DNA of 60,807 bases from the NCBI GenBank assembly GCA_020283715.1, contig JAIQCW010000213.1, positions 1-60,807 on the forward strand. The letters run 5' to 3'. Below the pieces are notes generated by a model. That model saw only the letters and a program-made list of their open reading frames with translations, was not told where the DNA came from and ran no database searches. Made by a program: the position numbers and the translations under genes. Below, piece by piece: positions 30,947-42,178 of this stretch. This DNA comes from Cytauxzoon felis (lineage: Eukaryota > Apicomplexa > Aconoidasida > Piroplasmida > Theileriidae). Within the stretch, counting starts at the first letter, position 1. Each line of letters opens with the position of its first letter.

Positions 30947-31786
30947 ATGGCATTAGAATTTAATAATACAGAGAGTATAATAAATAAAGAAGAAGATGAT
31001 GAAGATAATAATGAAGAAGATATAAAATGTATTGAATATGTTATTAATAATGTAGAATATATGAGTAAAAGATTACAAGAATTAATATGGAAATTTAAAA
31101 ATGGTGGTGATGTAACAGAAGATTATATAGAGATACGTGATTATATTACAACAGGTTTAACATCAAAATTATATAGTAGATTTAAAGATAATTCAACATT
31201 AAAAGAATTTATGTTATATGGTATATTAAATATATCTAAAGAACAATTAGTTAAATTAATTATGAATATTGAAAATCGTAAAGATTGGGATGAAACTTAT
31301 ATTGAACATGAAATGTTAGATTATTATAATAATAGTAATACTGATATTATATTTTCTGTATCTAAATTCCCATTCCCATTATCTAAACGTACTTATGTAT
31401 TAACACGTACATTATATAATATTGATGATGGCTATACTTTAATATTTAGTAAATCTATTAAACATGATTTCCCTAAAAAATATAAATGGGCTACACATGT
31501 TGATGATTTCGAAAGTCTACTTATGCTTAAAAATTTCGAACCAGAAATTAATGAAAATGGTAATGAAATTATTAATAAATGTAATATGCTTGTTACTTAT
31601 TATGAAAATCCTAAAGTATTATTACCCAATTCTTATCTCAATTTCATAATCGGACATCTTGTACCAGGTATACTCTCTAAAATGGTTATCGCAGCTAAAA
31701 AACAAGATCCATTTACCTCTATCGAATATTGTAAACAATTAAAATATATCACCATACCAAATAAAAATTATAGTCAATCTAATTAA
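30947..31786 (+). CDS. START-domain lipid-binding protein
   Basis: 279 residues. An acidic N-terminus (NKEEDDEDNNEEDIK) is followed by a StAR-related lipid transfer fold: NRKDWDETYIEHEML, FSVSKFPFPLSKRTYVLTRT, a beta-rich stretch and the C-terminal amphipathic helix LNFIIGHLVPGILSKMVIAA. START domains carry phospholipid or sterol in a closed cavity. No signal peptide or membrane helix is seen, so it is likely cytosolic or membrane-peripheral. Ligand unknown. Confidence 0.72.
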   Translation: MALEFNNTESIINKEEDDEDNNEEDIKCIEYVINNVEYMSKRLQELIWKFKNGGDVTEDYIEIRDYITTGLTSKLYSRFKDNSTLKEFMLYGILNISKEQLVKLIMNIENRKDWDETYIEHEMLDYYNNSNTDIIFSVSKFPFPLSKRTYVLTRTLYNIDDGYTLIFSKSIKHDFPKKYKWATHVDDFESLLMLKNFEPEINENGNEIINKCNMLVTYYENPKVLLPNSYLNFIIGHLVPGILSKMVIAAKKQDPFTSIEYCKQLKYITIPNKNYSQSN

Positions 31787-31824
31787 TTATTTATATTCCT
31801 CAGTTTTATACTATTATAACTACA

Positions 31825-31955
31825 CCTGAAGTCAGCTCTCCACCTGAGGTCTAATCCAACTCTTTCGTCCTGCCGTCAGCTCTTCTATTTACTTCCCCTT
31901 CCAGCTCCCTGAGATCGCTTCCAGGTATTACACTTGATGTCTCCATCTGAGGTCA
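31825..31955 (-). repeat. Modular repeat, B module (minus), left bracket of relic 1
   Basis: CCACCTGAGGT, CCTGCCGTCAGCTCTTC, reverse-complemented B ([10 protein letters not shown] type), CACTTGATGTC, CCATCTGAGGTC. Confidence 0.88.
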
Positions 31956-32212
31956 ATAATCACTGTCATCCACTTCTTCACTTTTACCTCCAAAATTTGA
32001 AGGTTTTTCTTCATTTCTGGGGAAACTCATGAAGATTGTGTAATGACTAATGAATGAAATTCTGATGTTAATACTTCATTCAAAAGGACTTTGATGATTC
32101 TATTGAGTTTACTGAAGCTCATTTGATTCCAATTTATATCCATTGAGATATCTCGACAAACATGGATTCCGTCACTTTAACATTATCTCGTCGAAATAAG
32201 GTTTATAACCTC
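31955..32212 (-). pseudogene. Decayed coding relic, copy 1, between inverted B modules
   Basis: About 250 bp homologous to 35716-35958 (in reverse). Shared strings include GAAATTCTGATGTTAATA. On the minus strand copy 1 reads GIHVCRDISMDINWN, KLNRIIKVLLNEVLTSEFHS, then SS, a stop, VSPEM; copy 2 has matching GIHVC, SMD, NEILTSEFH and SSLVSPEM around its own stops. Conservation is therefore in one coding frame that is broken in both copies. Parent gene not recognised. Confidence 0.6.
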
Positions 32213-32315
32213 AAGTGGAACCTGCAAGCGATCCACGGGAGCTGGAAGGGGAACTAAATGAAGAGGCCACCACGGCGAGTGGAAAACAAGGTTGTTGTAA
32301 CCTCAGGTGGATGAT
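32205..32315 (+). repeat. Modular repeat, B module (plus), right bracket of relic 1
   Basis: ACCTCAAGTGG, module B (SDPRELEGELN type), GGCCACCACGGCGAGTGG, ACCTCAGGTGG. Mirror of the block at 31825-31955. 32316-32497 is AT-rich with no gene. Confidence 0.88.
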
Positions 32316-32497
32316 GTTATTGTTATATTCGGTTTTGAGTGTATGGAGAGTGAGATTTCATTGCATGTATATATTTTTGGGCATGTAATTATAGTCTAGA
32401 CAAGTTTGATAATTTTAGTTAGCTGGATATGATTATGTTTGAGGTTAGTTAGTAGTTTGATTGATATAAAATTACATTTTGTTTAATTAATTTAATA

Positions 32498-32950
32498 ATG
32501 GAAGTTACTATAGATGAGAATAATAATTCTATTACAAATCAACCTGAAAGTACAGTATTAGAAAGATTAAGTACAATGGGTAGTATAAATGTTAATGATA
32601 ATACAGATTATGATATATATAATTTATATGGAGATAATGATTCTATCTCTAATAATTCTCAATCCTCAGTACAATGTGTTGATATATCATCAGGTGAAAT
32701 TTTAAAAATTGAAGAATTAAAAAGTATTAATTTATCATCCATTAAAGAATATAAAAGTGAATCATTTACAAAAACATTTAAAACATTAATCGATTTAACA
32801 ACTAAACCTATTCCCGATATCGATGGTTATGATGATATCAAATCACTTTCATCCAATGATAACCACTCTGATGATGATGATATCTACTCCATCATACCAA
32901 ACATCTCAAAAACACTCACACATGATCTCAATCTTAATCAATGGTTCTAA
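32498..32950 (+). CDS. Acidic Ser/Asn-rich hypothetical protein
   Basis: 150 residues, single exon with ATG. Rich in Asn, Ser, Asp and Ile, with acidic tracts (DDIKSLSSNDNHSDDDD) and no hydrophobic segment. A short helical part KIEELKSINLSSIKEYK lies in the middle. Probably disordered and intracellular; function not recognised. Base use matches neighbouring host genes. Confidence 0.5.
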   Translation: MEVTIDENNNSITNQPESTVLERLSTMGSINVNDNTDYDIYNLYGDNDSISNNSQSSVQCVDISSGEILKIEELKSINLSSIKEYKSESFTKTFKTLIDLTTKPIPDIDGYDDIKSLSSNDNHSDDDDIYSIIPNISKTLTHDLNLNQWF

Positions 32951-33009
32951 ATGATAATATATTTTAACTGAAGTAATACACATCCATTCATCCTCAGACA
33001 ACACTCCAT

Positions 33010-33087
33010 ATAAGGTCCTTTCCACTCGCCGTGGAGGCTCTCCTTATTTACCTCCCCCTTCGCTTCCCGTAGATCGGCTACGGGTCA
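33010..33087 (-). repeat. Modular repeat, B module (minus), left bracket of lineage-specific gene
   Basis: TTCCACTCGCCGTGGAGGC, reverse-complemented B to GGCTACGGGTC. It ends only a few bases before the ATG of the next gene. Confidence 0.88.
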
Positions 33088-33093
33088 TGAATT

Positions 33094-34470
33094 ATGTCAA
33101 CTAATCAAGATGTTAAAAATGCATTAGCTAATGGTCATGAAGAAAGCAATTTTGGGAATCATAAAAATCATTCTAATTCAGCATATAGCGTCACGAAGGA
33201 TAGGATTAATTGTCAATACACGTATAAAAGTAATGCTGGTAATAATAAGGCTAACCTAACTCAAGACACTGATACCGCTACTGATGGACCCGGTGGAAAC
33301 AATCATATGACCGTAACTCATCCTGCTAGTGCCACTCCTGATGAAAATGGAATGAGATGGAATGAAGATATTCTATCCACTGGTAGAAGAGCATATTCTG
33401 GTTTTACTGGAAGTCATGAGGATGCTCTTATAACTAACATAATTAATTTCATTGTAAACCAGGAGAATTAAATGCTACCAAACCTGGTATAGCATTCGGT
33501 GGTAAACACGCAAGTGAAACTGTTAGTGGTGCTGTAATACACATAGATAAAACGAATGGATATCAATCTGGTACAGAAAGTGGTGGTTCTACTAAAGCGT
33601 ATGCTTCTGTATCGGAGACTGGTGATGATCCAATGCATCTGATAAGAGTTTACACGCATTACTACTACAAATATGTCGACGGTACTAATGACCAATATAA
33701 GAAGATGACTGGAACTGTTTCATTTACAAACGGCGGTAAACCAATAACTAAACCTAGTGGTGGTGGGCGTGAATATATTACAGAAAATAATGTCCATTAC
33801 GTTCATGTATATTACTTTGGAGGCGTTCCCACACTGATATGCGTAGCGAAGGACAAGACTAGTAGTGAAAAGGAATATAAATACTATAAACCTGAAACTA
33901 CCCCTACAAACCCATTTCCAGATACAACTGAATGGACTGACATTACAGGTTCTGGAACTGGCAAACTTGACGGCACTAAACATCCTAATGATAATAAAAC
34001 TAGACTTCAAGGCATATTATGGAAACAATATCAAAAGATAATTTTCTATTATGTTCTCTCCATCACTGTTATTGGATGAAGTTGACAACGCAACTAATCA
34101 CGATCATAAATTAGGGCCCGGAGGAACAGGTGGAGATAGTAGTAATGATCCTAAAAACTGGAATACTGGTGGTGGTGGTAGATGGTGGTGGCATTTAATT
34201 GGTTGGATTTCTGGTATTTTTATAAATACATTTGATTTGCGAAAAGGTGCACAAATACAATCCAATGCGACCAATACTACACCTGCTACTCCTGAGCAAG
34301 TGACTGGTAGTGCTGCTGAACAAGCTGCCAAGAGGGCATTTAATGCTTTGATAACATACACGAATCCACAACCATACCATGAAACACATAATCCTGATGT
34401 ATTCACTTTAATAAAAATAAACCATTTCTACAAGATGAAAATATTACATGTTGAATTACCTCAATATTGA
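33094..34470 (+). CDS. Lineage-specific family gene, member 1 (interrupted frame)
   Basis: Three frames in series: 33094-33471 from an ATG (STNQDVKNALANGHEESN), then about 33462-34079 (ATKPGIAFGGKHASE, MTGTVSFTNGGKP, VHVYYFGGVPTLICVAKDK), then about 34051-34470 (LDEVDNATNHDHKL, RWWWHLIGWISGIF). The middle part is clearly related to 44900-45560: both have VYVYF/VHVYYF, PLLICL/PTLICV, then a WY or YY aromatic and a W-rich end, like small beta domains of piroplasm secreted families. Frame changes near 33465 and 34055 are frameshifts or unrecognised introns, so this may be a pseudogene. No signal peptide at the ATG. Confidence 0.5.
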
Positions 34471-34599
34471 TATATCCAAAATGATATTTCTTAGCATTTC
34501 CAATTTCCAAGCGATGCCGATATTGTAGGGTAGATGAAAATTATGTGGTAACTGGGGTAAATTAACCCGATAATATATCACTATAAGTAACAGCCTCAA

Positions 34600-34705
34600 T
34601 TGTATTACCCGCAGCTGATCTCAGGGAAGCAGAGGGACAAGTAAATAGAAAAGGCCGCCACGGCGAGTGGAAAGAAAGGAACTCGAGTGGAATGCGAGAC
34701 GAATG
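34600..34705 (+). repeat. Modular repeat, B module (plus), right bracket of lineage-specific gene
   Basis: ACCCGCAGCTGATCTCAGGG, CAAGTAAATAGAAAAGGC, CGCCACGGCGAGTGG, ACTCGAGTGG. Mirror of 33010-33087. 34471-34599 and 34706-34958 are AT-rich with no gene seen. Confidence 0.88.
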
Positions 34706-34958
34706 ATATACTATAAAACTATTATAATATATAAATCTTAAATTGATACTATACATTTTATATACTATTGCATATAATTCTCTACACTTTTATTTCATAC
34801 ATAAAACACTCTTCACATTATAAATTCATTAAGATCTATTTACACCTTTAATATACAGGAAGAATATAATGTGAAGGAAATACAGTCCAAGACAATAAAG
34901 AAGGAACGCATACAAGAGGGTATAGAAAACTTCAATAAAACATTAAATTAGAGTGCGA

Positions 34959-36392
34959 TTATTGTTCTTTTGGGTGTATGAAAGCACATTTATCGCCAAA
35001 TGTGCAGTTTGGGAAGTTTTTACATAATTTGTGGACAGGATGGACATAACGACATTGATCACCAAAGGTACAATTTGGAAAATTAATACAAATTTTGGGT
35101 ACTTTAACAACATCTGTAGTTGATTTTAAACTTTTTAAAGGTTGAGTTTCATTATTCAATGTCAAATTTTTATAAAATGTTTGATGTTTTTTATCCTGTT
35201 GTACTTTAAATTTACCACTTTTTGTCTGAACACCAAATATACTATTAGATATGCCCTCCAATTTTGCAATCTTTTCTTTACGTACCAAATTATCTAATGG
35301 CTCATCTAATGGATCAACAATGGAATCTGTAATATTTGAAGAATTCTCGATATAAGTTGATGACATCTGTAGATTATTTGATGAAACTTCATTCGTTCCT
35401 ATATATATTTTGTGGCATTGACAAATAATCATTACCATTCCTTATAGTCTTGTTCATTGTAACATCAGATTGAGTAGACTCTATGAAATATTCAATCGAC
35501 TTTTGAGAAAAATCAATAACCCATTCAGAAAAATCCGATGCCTAGAGAAACGTATACAAGTTATTAATTAAACAAATACAGTTATCCAAACATATGTTGC
35601 AACTGACGTCCATCCAACTCATCCAGTATGGTTCCACCGTAGGTCTTGCAGACAGCTCTTCTATTTAATTCCCCCTCAAACTCCCATAGATCGTTTTCGG
35701 GTTCCACCTGAGGTTACAAACCTAATCTCAACGAGATAAGACTAAACATAAGGAATTCATGTTTGTCCAGATAACTCAATGGATACAATACAGAATTAAA
35801 TGATATTAGGTAAAGCCAATAGAACCATCAGATTCCTTTTCAATGAGATATTAACATCAGAATTTCATCCAATATTGATTGAGTAATCTTCATTAGTTTC
35901 ACCAGAAATGATGAAATTCCTTTAAATTTTCGAGGTAATAATGAAGTTAGTGATCTAACCTCAACTGGAACCCGTAGCTGATCTACGGGAAGCGAAGGGG
36001 GAAGTAAATAAAGGAGCTGACGGTAGGATGGACCTCGAGTGGAGAGCTGTCTGCAAGACGAAGAGAGTTGGATTGGACCTCAGGTGGATGCGAGTGGAAG
36101 ACAAGATTGTATATCCTTCGGTGGAGTGCCAATTACATACTCTAGATCAACTGTGTCTCGTACATCACTTTATTCGATATAAACGTACGTATTCATTGAG
36201 ATAATCTTCGAGTCTGAGTGAGAGTTCATGTTTATTGAGGTTAGATTGTGATAAAAGTTGCCATGTATTATTAGCGATCGATATTGCGGTGTCATAATCA
36301 GTAATACACAATTTAATTTTACTTAATATTTCATTACGCATCTTTTCCTGCCATTCCATAGGCAATTTTAATAATATACAACCACTCAACAT
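34959..36392 (-). CDS. Nab2/ZC3H14-like CCCH zinc-finger poly(A)-binding protein
   Basis: Exons 36189-36392, 35436-35541 and 34959-35398 give 249 residues. The N-terminal about 100 residues resemble the Nab2 PWI-like domain (SLRLEDYLNEY joined to ASDFSEWVIDFSQKS). Two C-terminal zinc fingers, CINFPNCTFGDQCRYVH and CKNFPNCTFGDKCAFIH, have the C-x5-C-x5-C-x3-H spacing typical of Nab2 rather than of TTP fingers. Nab2 proteins bind poly(A) and control tail length and mRNA export. Intron 35542-36188 (647 nt) contains two inverted B modules bracketing relic copy 2. The donor after exon 1 is GTACGT. Confidence 0.75.
35630..35720 (-). repeat. Modular repeat, B module (minus), in Nab2 intron
   Basis: CCACCGTAGGTC, TTGCAGACAGCTCTTCTATT, reverse-complemented B (ENDLWEFEGE type), CCACCTGAGGT. 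Confidence 0.88.
35716..35958 (+). pseudogene. Decayed coding relic, copy 2, between inverted B modules in Nab2 intron
   Basis: Reverse-orientation homologue of 31955-32212. The plus strand reads GIHVCPDNSMDT, then a stop, then RFLFNEILTSEFHPILIE, a stop, and SSLVSPEM. Several in-frame stops, so not functional as a protein. Confidence 0.6.
35950..36130 (+). repeat. Modular repeat, B module (plus), in Nab2 intron
   Basis: ACCTCAACTGG, module B ([17 protein letters not shown] type), ACCTCGAGTGG, CTGTCTGCAAGACG, GAGTTGGATTGGACCTC, GGTGG. Antisense to the Nab2-like gene. Confidence 0.9.
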
Positions 36393-37424
36393 CTTTTATA
36401 CATATGCGATCAGTCATCCTATATATACACCAATATAAATATAAACTAACACCAAGTATTGGGTTAAAATATAATATGATTAATAATATCTGGCGATTAA
36501 AATATAAAAAATATAATCAATACCATCAACTTAATAGAGTTAGTTAGACAGACATAAAGTACAATTAAGTAAGATAGACGTTTATCGGTCTGTTAGAGAA
36601 GATATAGTTAATACACAATTTTCAATTTATACATAAGTTATTGTTATTATTATTTAAGCTAAATAAACACATTGTACCCGTAATATAAGTACTTAAATAA
36701 CCTCATTTTAATCGCGTCTTATGAGTGTATGACCCGAGCGTTTTTCTGGGAATCTAGAGAATTTAAAAAAAGATTTTTGATGGATATATAAACTGTATCA
36801 AATGTTTAATCTATTTCAGTCCAGTATATGTAAGTGTAAGTAGATTTAGGGCCAAAAAATCTTAGGGTGTCGTAAAAAACACAGCGGAAAAATGAATGTT
36901 TCCATGCGCCTTTTTTAACGGGAATTTCAATAATCATCAACTAAATAAATTGTAATTATCATTTGTAATGATAGATATTTGATAAATTGTATAGTTCTTG
37001 AGAAATTCGTATATATTTATATAGAGGTTGTACCCCATACGGATGTCGAAATGTGAAATACGGTGGTACCTCGTGTACAGGGGTTCTGCTGGATGTATAG
37101 TGCTTTGGAGTAAATTTTGGTAAATTAAAGGTATGGTGAAGAGGTATTACGTGTGAGAGGATAGTTTAAAAGTGTAGAATTAAAATAATTTTGTACTGTT
37201 AGTGATACATATTATTGCCAGTGATTATAGACGGTAGATTTGATGGATAGCCATAGTAATGGTATATATTGGACAGGATAATAAGGTAATTAATATTAGT
37301 TGATGATAGATATCGTTGTAATTTTGTGGTAGGTATATTGATGATAGGAAGTAGATGAGCATTTACCCCTTGAGAGTCTATCTATTGGTGAAGCTGAAGA
37401 TTTGCGTTCTGAGTACTGGTAAAG
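36393..37424. other. Divergent intergenic region, about 1 kb
   Basis: Between the divergent Nab2-like (minus) and acetyl-CoA synthetase (plus) starts, free of modular repeats. A GC-richer stretch at about 36710-36930 could be a non-coding gene, but no RNA family was recognised. It must carry both promoters. Confidence 0.45.
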
Positions 37425-40373
37425 ATGTCGGAAGTTAAGTCATGTAAGGTTATCTGTAGTAAGGGTAACACAACTGAGACTATACCGATTGATTATGAGT
37501 CGACGTTATCTAGGAAGAGTTCGTATGATATTACAGCGTTATATGATACCCAAGAGATACCTGGACATACATTTAATATATCATCACAGGTATGTTTTTC
37601 TTTTAATCTTGATGAATTTACGTCAATTTTAGGATGAATATGAGGCTTTATACTCTAAAAGCCTAAAATATACAGAATCCTTTTGGTCTGAAGTTTCCAA
37701 GTGGATCGATTGGATATCGCCATATGATACAGTTTTTGAGGGAGGCTTTGAGGATAAGGATTACACGTGGTTTAATAATGGTAAATTAAATGCTTGTTAT
37801 AATTGTGTAGATCGATGGGCAACCAAGAAGCCAAATGCTCTGGCCATTATCTACGAAGGTGATGAACCTCATAATACTCGACGTGTCACATTTAAAGAGT
37901 TGAAATTGAATGTATGTAGGATAGCCAATGTATTAAAGTCTTATGGTGTTAAAAAGGGCGATACAGTTACTATTTACATGCCCAACATACCCGAGTTGTG
38001 TTTCTCCGTATTGGCATGTGCACGTATTGGAGCTATTCATAGTGTTGTATTTGGTGGATTCTCATCTGCCAGTTTAGCAGAACGTATACATGACGCTCAA
38101 TCCAAGTATGTAATCACAGCCAATGGAGGTTACAGAGCCAAGAAACATATCAAAACCAAAGAAATAATGGACCAAGCACTCACTAAATGCCCCTTTGTTA
38201 CACACTGTTTCGTTTTCAAAAATATTGGTAAGTATAATCATAGATCTATACTTATACTCTATTATTACCAAATTTCATAACACCCCATGCCCGTCCCCCG
38301 TTCCCACAGCAACCCGATGTCCTTACTCTGTCTTGTAGATGGCTCTCCACCTGAGGTTACATCACTATCTTCTCTAATCCAACTCTCTTTCACTCGCCGT
38401 TCCACCCGAGGTCTTCCTGCCGTCAGCTCCTCTATTTACTTCCCCCTCCGCTTCCCTGAGATCAGCTACGGGTATTCCACTTGAGGTCCAATGACTATAC
38501 TTCGGCCACGATCTCCGGGAGTGGCTCTACTCTTTAGAGATAGGTAATTGGAAGAGCTGACGGCAGGATGAAGAGGGGTGAATTGTAACCTCAGGTGGAA
38601 CGAAGACTAGTGTTGGACCGCGGTGAAGAGCTGTCTGCAAGATCTAAGGTGGGCGAGGAGTTGACACAGGACAAAGGATTATCATAGATGGTGATCTGCC
38701 CGTGAAATATCATTTATATTTTCCTATTATAAATATTTCTATTACAGATGTTGATGTGAATTATGTGTTGGGTCGAGATTATTCAATGGAAGATGAAATG
38801 TTAAATGTTCGACCTTTTTGTCCTGTAGAACCAATGGATAGTGAAGATTTCCTATTCATGCTCTACACATCCGGATCAACCGGCAAACCAAAAGTATGTT
38901 TATATCATTATATATTCCATATCTTTTCCACCTGAGGTCATTCCACTCGCCGTGGTAGCTCTTCTATTTAGTTGTCCCTCCGCTTCCCTGAGATCAGCTA
39001 CGGGTTCCACTTGAGGTTACATCACTACCTTCGAAGTTTGTTCTTCGGGGTTGCCATATTTATGTTCTTCCGGGTTAACAAAATACCGAGGATGATCTAC
39101 GGGAATCCGAGGTGAGGTAAATAGAGAAGGCCACCACGGCGAGTGGAAGAGTTGAAAGTAATGATTTGACCTCGAGTGGAATGATTTCCTTCGTATATGT
39201 TATATATAATTATTATAGGGTTTGGCTCATACTACTGGTGGTTATTTGGTGTATGCTTATGCGACGACAAAATATATATTTGATGCTAGAGAGGGTGATA
39301 TATTTGGTTGTATGGCAGATGTTGGTTGGATTACTGGTCATACTTATATAATTTATGGTCCATTATCTAATGGTTTAACAACTTTTATGTTTGGTTCATT
39401 ACCTAGTTATCCTGATCCTGAACGTTATTGGCGTATGGTTACTGAACATAAGATAACACAATTTTATACTGCACCTACCGCTATTAGAAGTTTGATGAGA
39501 TTTAGTGATGAGCATGCTCTTAAATATGAGATGCCATCATTAAGAGTATTAGGTTCAGTTGGTGAACCTATAAATCCAGAAGCTTGGCGTTGGTATTATA
39601 CAGTTGTTGGTAAACAACGTATATCTATTGTAGATACATATTGGCAAACTGAAACAGGTGGAATAGTAATTGCACCATTACCTGGAGTAACAAAAACAAA
39701 ACCTGGATCAGCTACTTTACCATTTTTTGGTATAGAGCCAGCAATATTAGATCCAGTTACATTTGAAGAATTAGTTGGTAATGATATATCAGGTTTATTA
39801 TGTATTAAGAAACCATGGCCAGGAATGTTTAGAACAATATATGGTGATCATAAGAGAGTAACAAGTACATATTTCCCCACAAGTAAAGGATATTATTTAA
39901 CAGGTGATGCAGCATATAAAGATCAAGATGGTTATATATGGATAAGTGGTAGAGTAGATGATACTATAAATATTTCTGGTCATAGAATATGTTCAGCAGA
40001 AGTTGAACATGCATTAGTACAAGTCAATATAGTTGCTGAAGCTGCTGTTGTTGGAATACCTAATGAATTAAAAGGACAAGGTATATTCTGTTATGTTACA
40101 TTAAAACAAGCTGTAAAATATGATAATAAAGATGAAATCACATCACTATTAAGAAATTCTATTAGACAAAGTATCGGACCATTCGCTACACCCGATGTTA
40201 TCTGTATCACACCATCACTACCCAAAACTAGAAGTGGAAAAATCATGAGAAGAATATTACGTAAACTAGCATCAAAAGAATATGAACTCGGTGATATCTC
40301 TACACTCGCTAATCCAGAAATCATAAATGAACTCATCGATCTAGTCAATCTAGAATTACAAGCCAAAAAATAA
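37425..40373 (+). CDS. ACS: Acetyl-CoA synthetase (AMP-forming), four exons
   Basis: Exons 37425-37589, 37633-38227, 38748-38893 and 39219-40373 give 686 residues, typical for the family. Landmarks: [44 protein letters not shown], the ATP-binding loop [10 protein letters not shown] joined to G across intron 3, [41 protein letters not shown], and [15 protein letters not shown] with the catalytic Lys. It makes acetyl-CoA from acetate, ATP and CoA, probably for nucleo-cytosolic acetylation. Introns 2 (520 nt) and 3 (325 nt) are repeat-loaded, intron 1 is 43 nt. Confidence 0.96.
38310..38680 (-). repeat. Modular repeat A-B block in ACS intron 2 (antisense)
   Basis: Minus strand: ACCTCAGGT words, module A ([15 protein letters not shown]), spacer RSIVIG, module B ([13 protein letters not shown]). 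It runs opposite to the gene, unlike exonic copies. Additional edge words flank it on the right. Confidence 0.9.
38925..39195. repeat. Inverted B modules around a minisatellite in ACS intron 3
   Basis: Reverse-complemented B ([12 protein letters not shown] type) at the left, minisatellite units GTTCTTCGGGGTTG and GTTCTTCCGGGTTAACA in the middle, then a forward divergent B ([13 protein letters not shown]) at the right, with CCACCACGGCGAGTGG. Confidence 0.88.
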
Positions 40374-40439
40374 ACATAAACCCACATCGATAATGCAATG
40401 TTAAACATTGTCATTCAAAAATCACTCACCGTTGTTATA

Positions 40440-40770
40440 CCGTCATATTGAGAACTCTCCACTCGAGATCCAATCCACCTCTTTTCATCCTGCCGTTCCA
40501 CCTGAGGTTACAACATCTGTTCCACTCGCCGTGGAGGCCTCTTCAATTACCTATCTCTAAAGAGTAAAGCCACTCCCAGAGATCGTGGCAGAAGTGTAGG
40601 TGTGGATGATTGGACATCAGGTGGAGACCTCAGGTGGAGAACCCGCAGCTGATCTCAGGGAAGCGGAGGGGGAAGTAAATAAAGGAGCTGTCTGCAAGAC
40701 GAAGGATAGGTGGATGCAACCTCAGGTGGAACATCTAGTAGAGAGTGGTAAAAGTAACCTCAAGTTTATA
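40440..40770 (+). repeat. Modular repeat A-B block downstream of ACS
   Basis: CCACTCGAGATCC, CCACTCGCCGTGGAGGCC, module A (NYLSLKSKATPRDRG), short spacer, doubled ACCTCAGGTGG, module B ([19 protein letters not shown]), ACCTCAGGTGG. Confidence 0.9.
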
Positions 40771-42178
40771 GTTCTCTATATGATGAAGATATTGGTAATA
40801 ATTTCGTCTGGAGTGTACAATATTAGTTTCATAATCTGTTCGGTTGTGGGGTATGAGTATGTGAAGGTGTATTAAAGTGAAATATCAGAGGGGAATGGGT
40901 ATTAAATAAAAATTGAAACTATTATCGGAACATTAAATGGTTATATAAATCGTAATCAATTTAAGATTTTTTGATGATTAAATTATAAATCTAACTTTTA
41001 TGTTAATATTAAAATAAACTGTAATTTATAGGCATTATATCTATACTTGTAGCTATAGAACATTATATAGATGACAATAGTATTGTAGTTTGTAGTTGTT
41101 TTCTATACCTATTTGTCTTATCATTAGCTCTTCTATTTTGACCCTTATATCAGCTCCAGATTGGTATAACTAGTTAAAAGGTGAACAATTATGTATAGTT
41201 TAAGGATTATAACTGATGTATAGTATTTTAATTATTTTATACATGCATATACAATTAGTACTAATATATCCAGGTAGAGTCTACAATCATGTAACTACAA
41301 TGGTAACTCCTAACTTCATCATTCAATGATAGTACTATACATTTATATATTATAGAAATATCAATACAATCCAAAAGTATTTAGAAATTATATAAAAATA
41401 TTATTTTTTATCCCTATAATATGGGGTGTATGAGGTACTTTATAAATTATCATAAAAGATATTTATAGTTTAGTACATGTTGTTAGTTTATATTATAAAT
41501 GGAGATTTTCACCTGGTTAAAGGTTTTTTTTAATTTATTTTCATCAATTTCTAGTTATTACTCACGGATGTTATTTCATGTATAAGTTGTGTAATGACGA
41601 CTTAATTCAGTAATTAACACTATTATAGTGGATATCTGTTGGTTTTAGTATGTATTTGTCTATTAGTTTCACTTTAAAATGAAATTTTAAACATTTTTTT
41701 TATTCCTGTTCTTCCGGGTTGACATATTATGTGAAGCTATAATTTATAGTAGTTGAGATATTAAAAAGTTGTAGAATATTCATGTGGATTACGTATAGTT
41801 CTATTACTACTTGTGGTTGTTTTTGTATGTAACTAATTTCGGATACCATAAGTCCACCATAAAATTTTTTTATGATAATACCCCATTATTGGTCATTTGG
41901 TTCCAGGAATTAATATCGTCTAATTGAAAATACCATTGTTGATAATATTTAGATAATTTATTGAGACAATCTAAATTATTTAATAAGCAAACTGTTAAAT
42001 GTAATTGTTCAAGGATTTATTCCGATATTTATAATTTTATTCTTGTACTATTGTATGATTACCCCCATTATTGAATGTGGTTGTAATAAATTTGTTATTC
42101 ATCGCATTTCATCCTTAACATGACGTTATGTACTCGTAATTAGATGCAATATTTTAGTCGTATATCATCACTTCGAGA
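40771..42178. other. Long AT-rich intergenic region
   Basis: About 1.4 kb without a supportable gene. A lone minisatellite relic (CCTGTTCTTCCGGGTTGACA) sits at about 41704-41725. The right end must hold the promoter of the secreted FAINT-like gene. Confidence 0.5.

Noticed and set aside
36710..36930. Small nuclear RNA (U5-like loop GCGCCTTTTTTAACGGG)
   Set aside because: The loop is not the canonical one and no convincing stem or Sm site at the right distance was seen.
40880..42178. Possible centromere or origin because of long AT-rich gene-free DNA
   Set aside because: No tandem repeats or other specific signal; length and composition alone are not enough.
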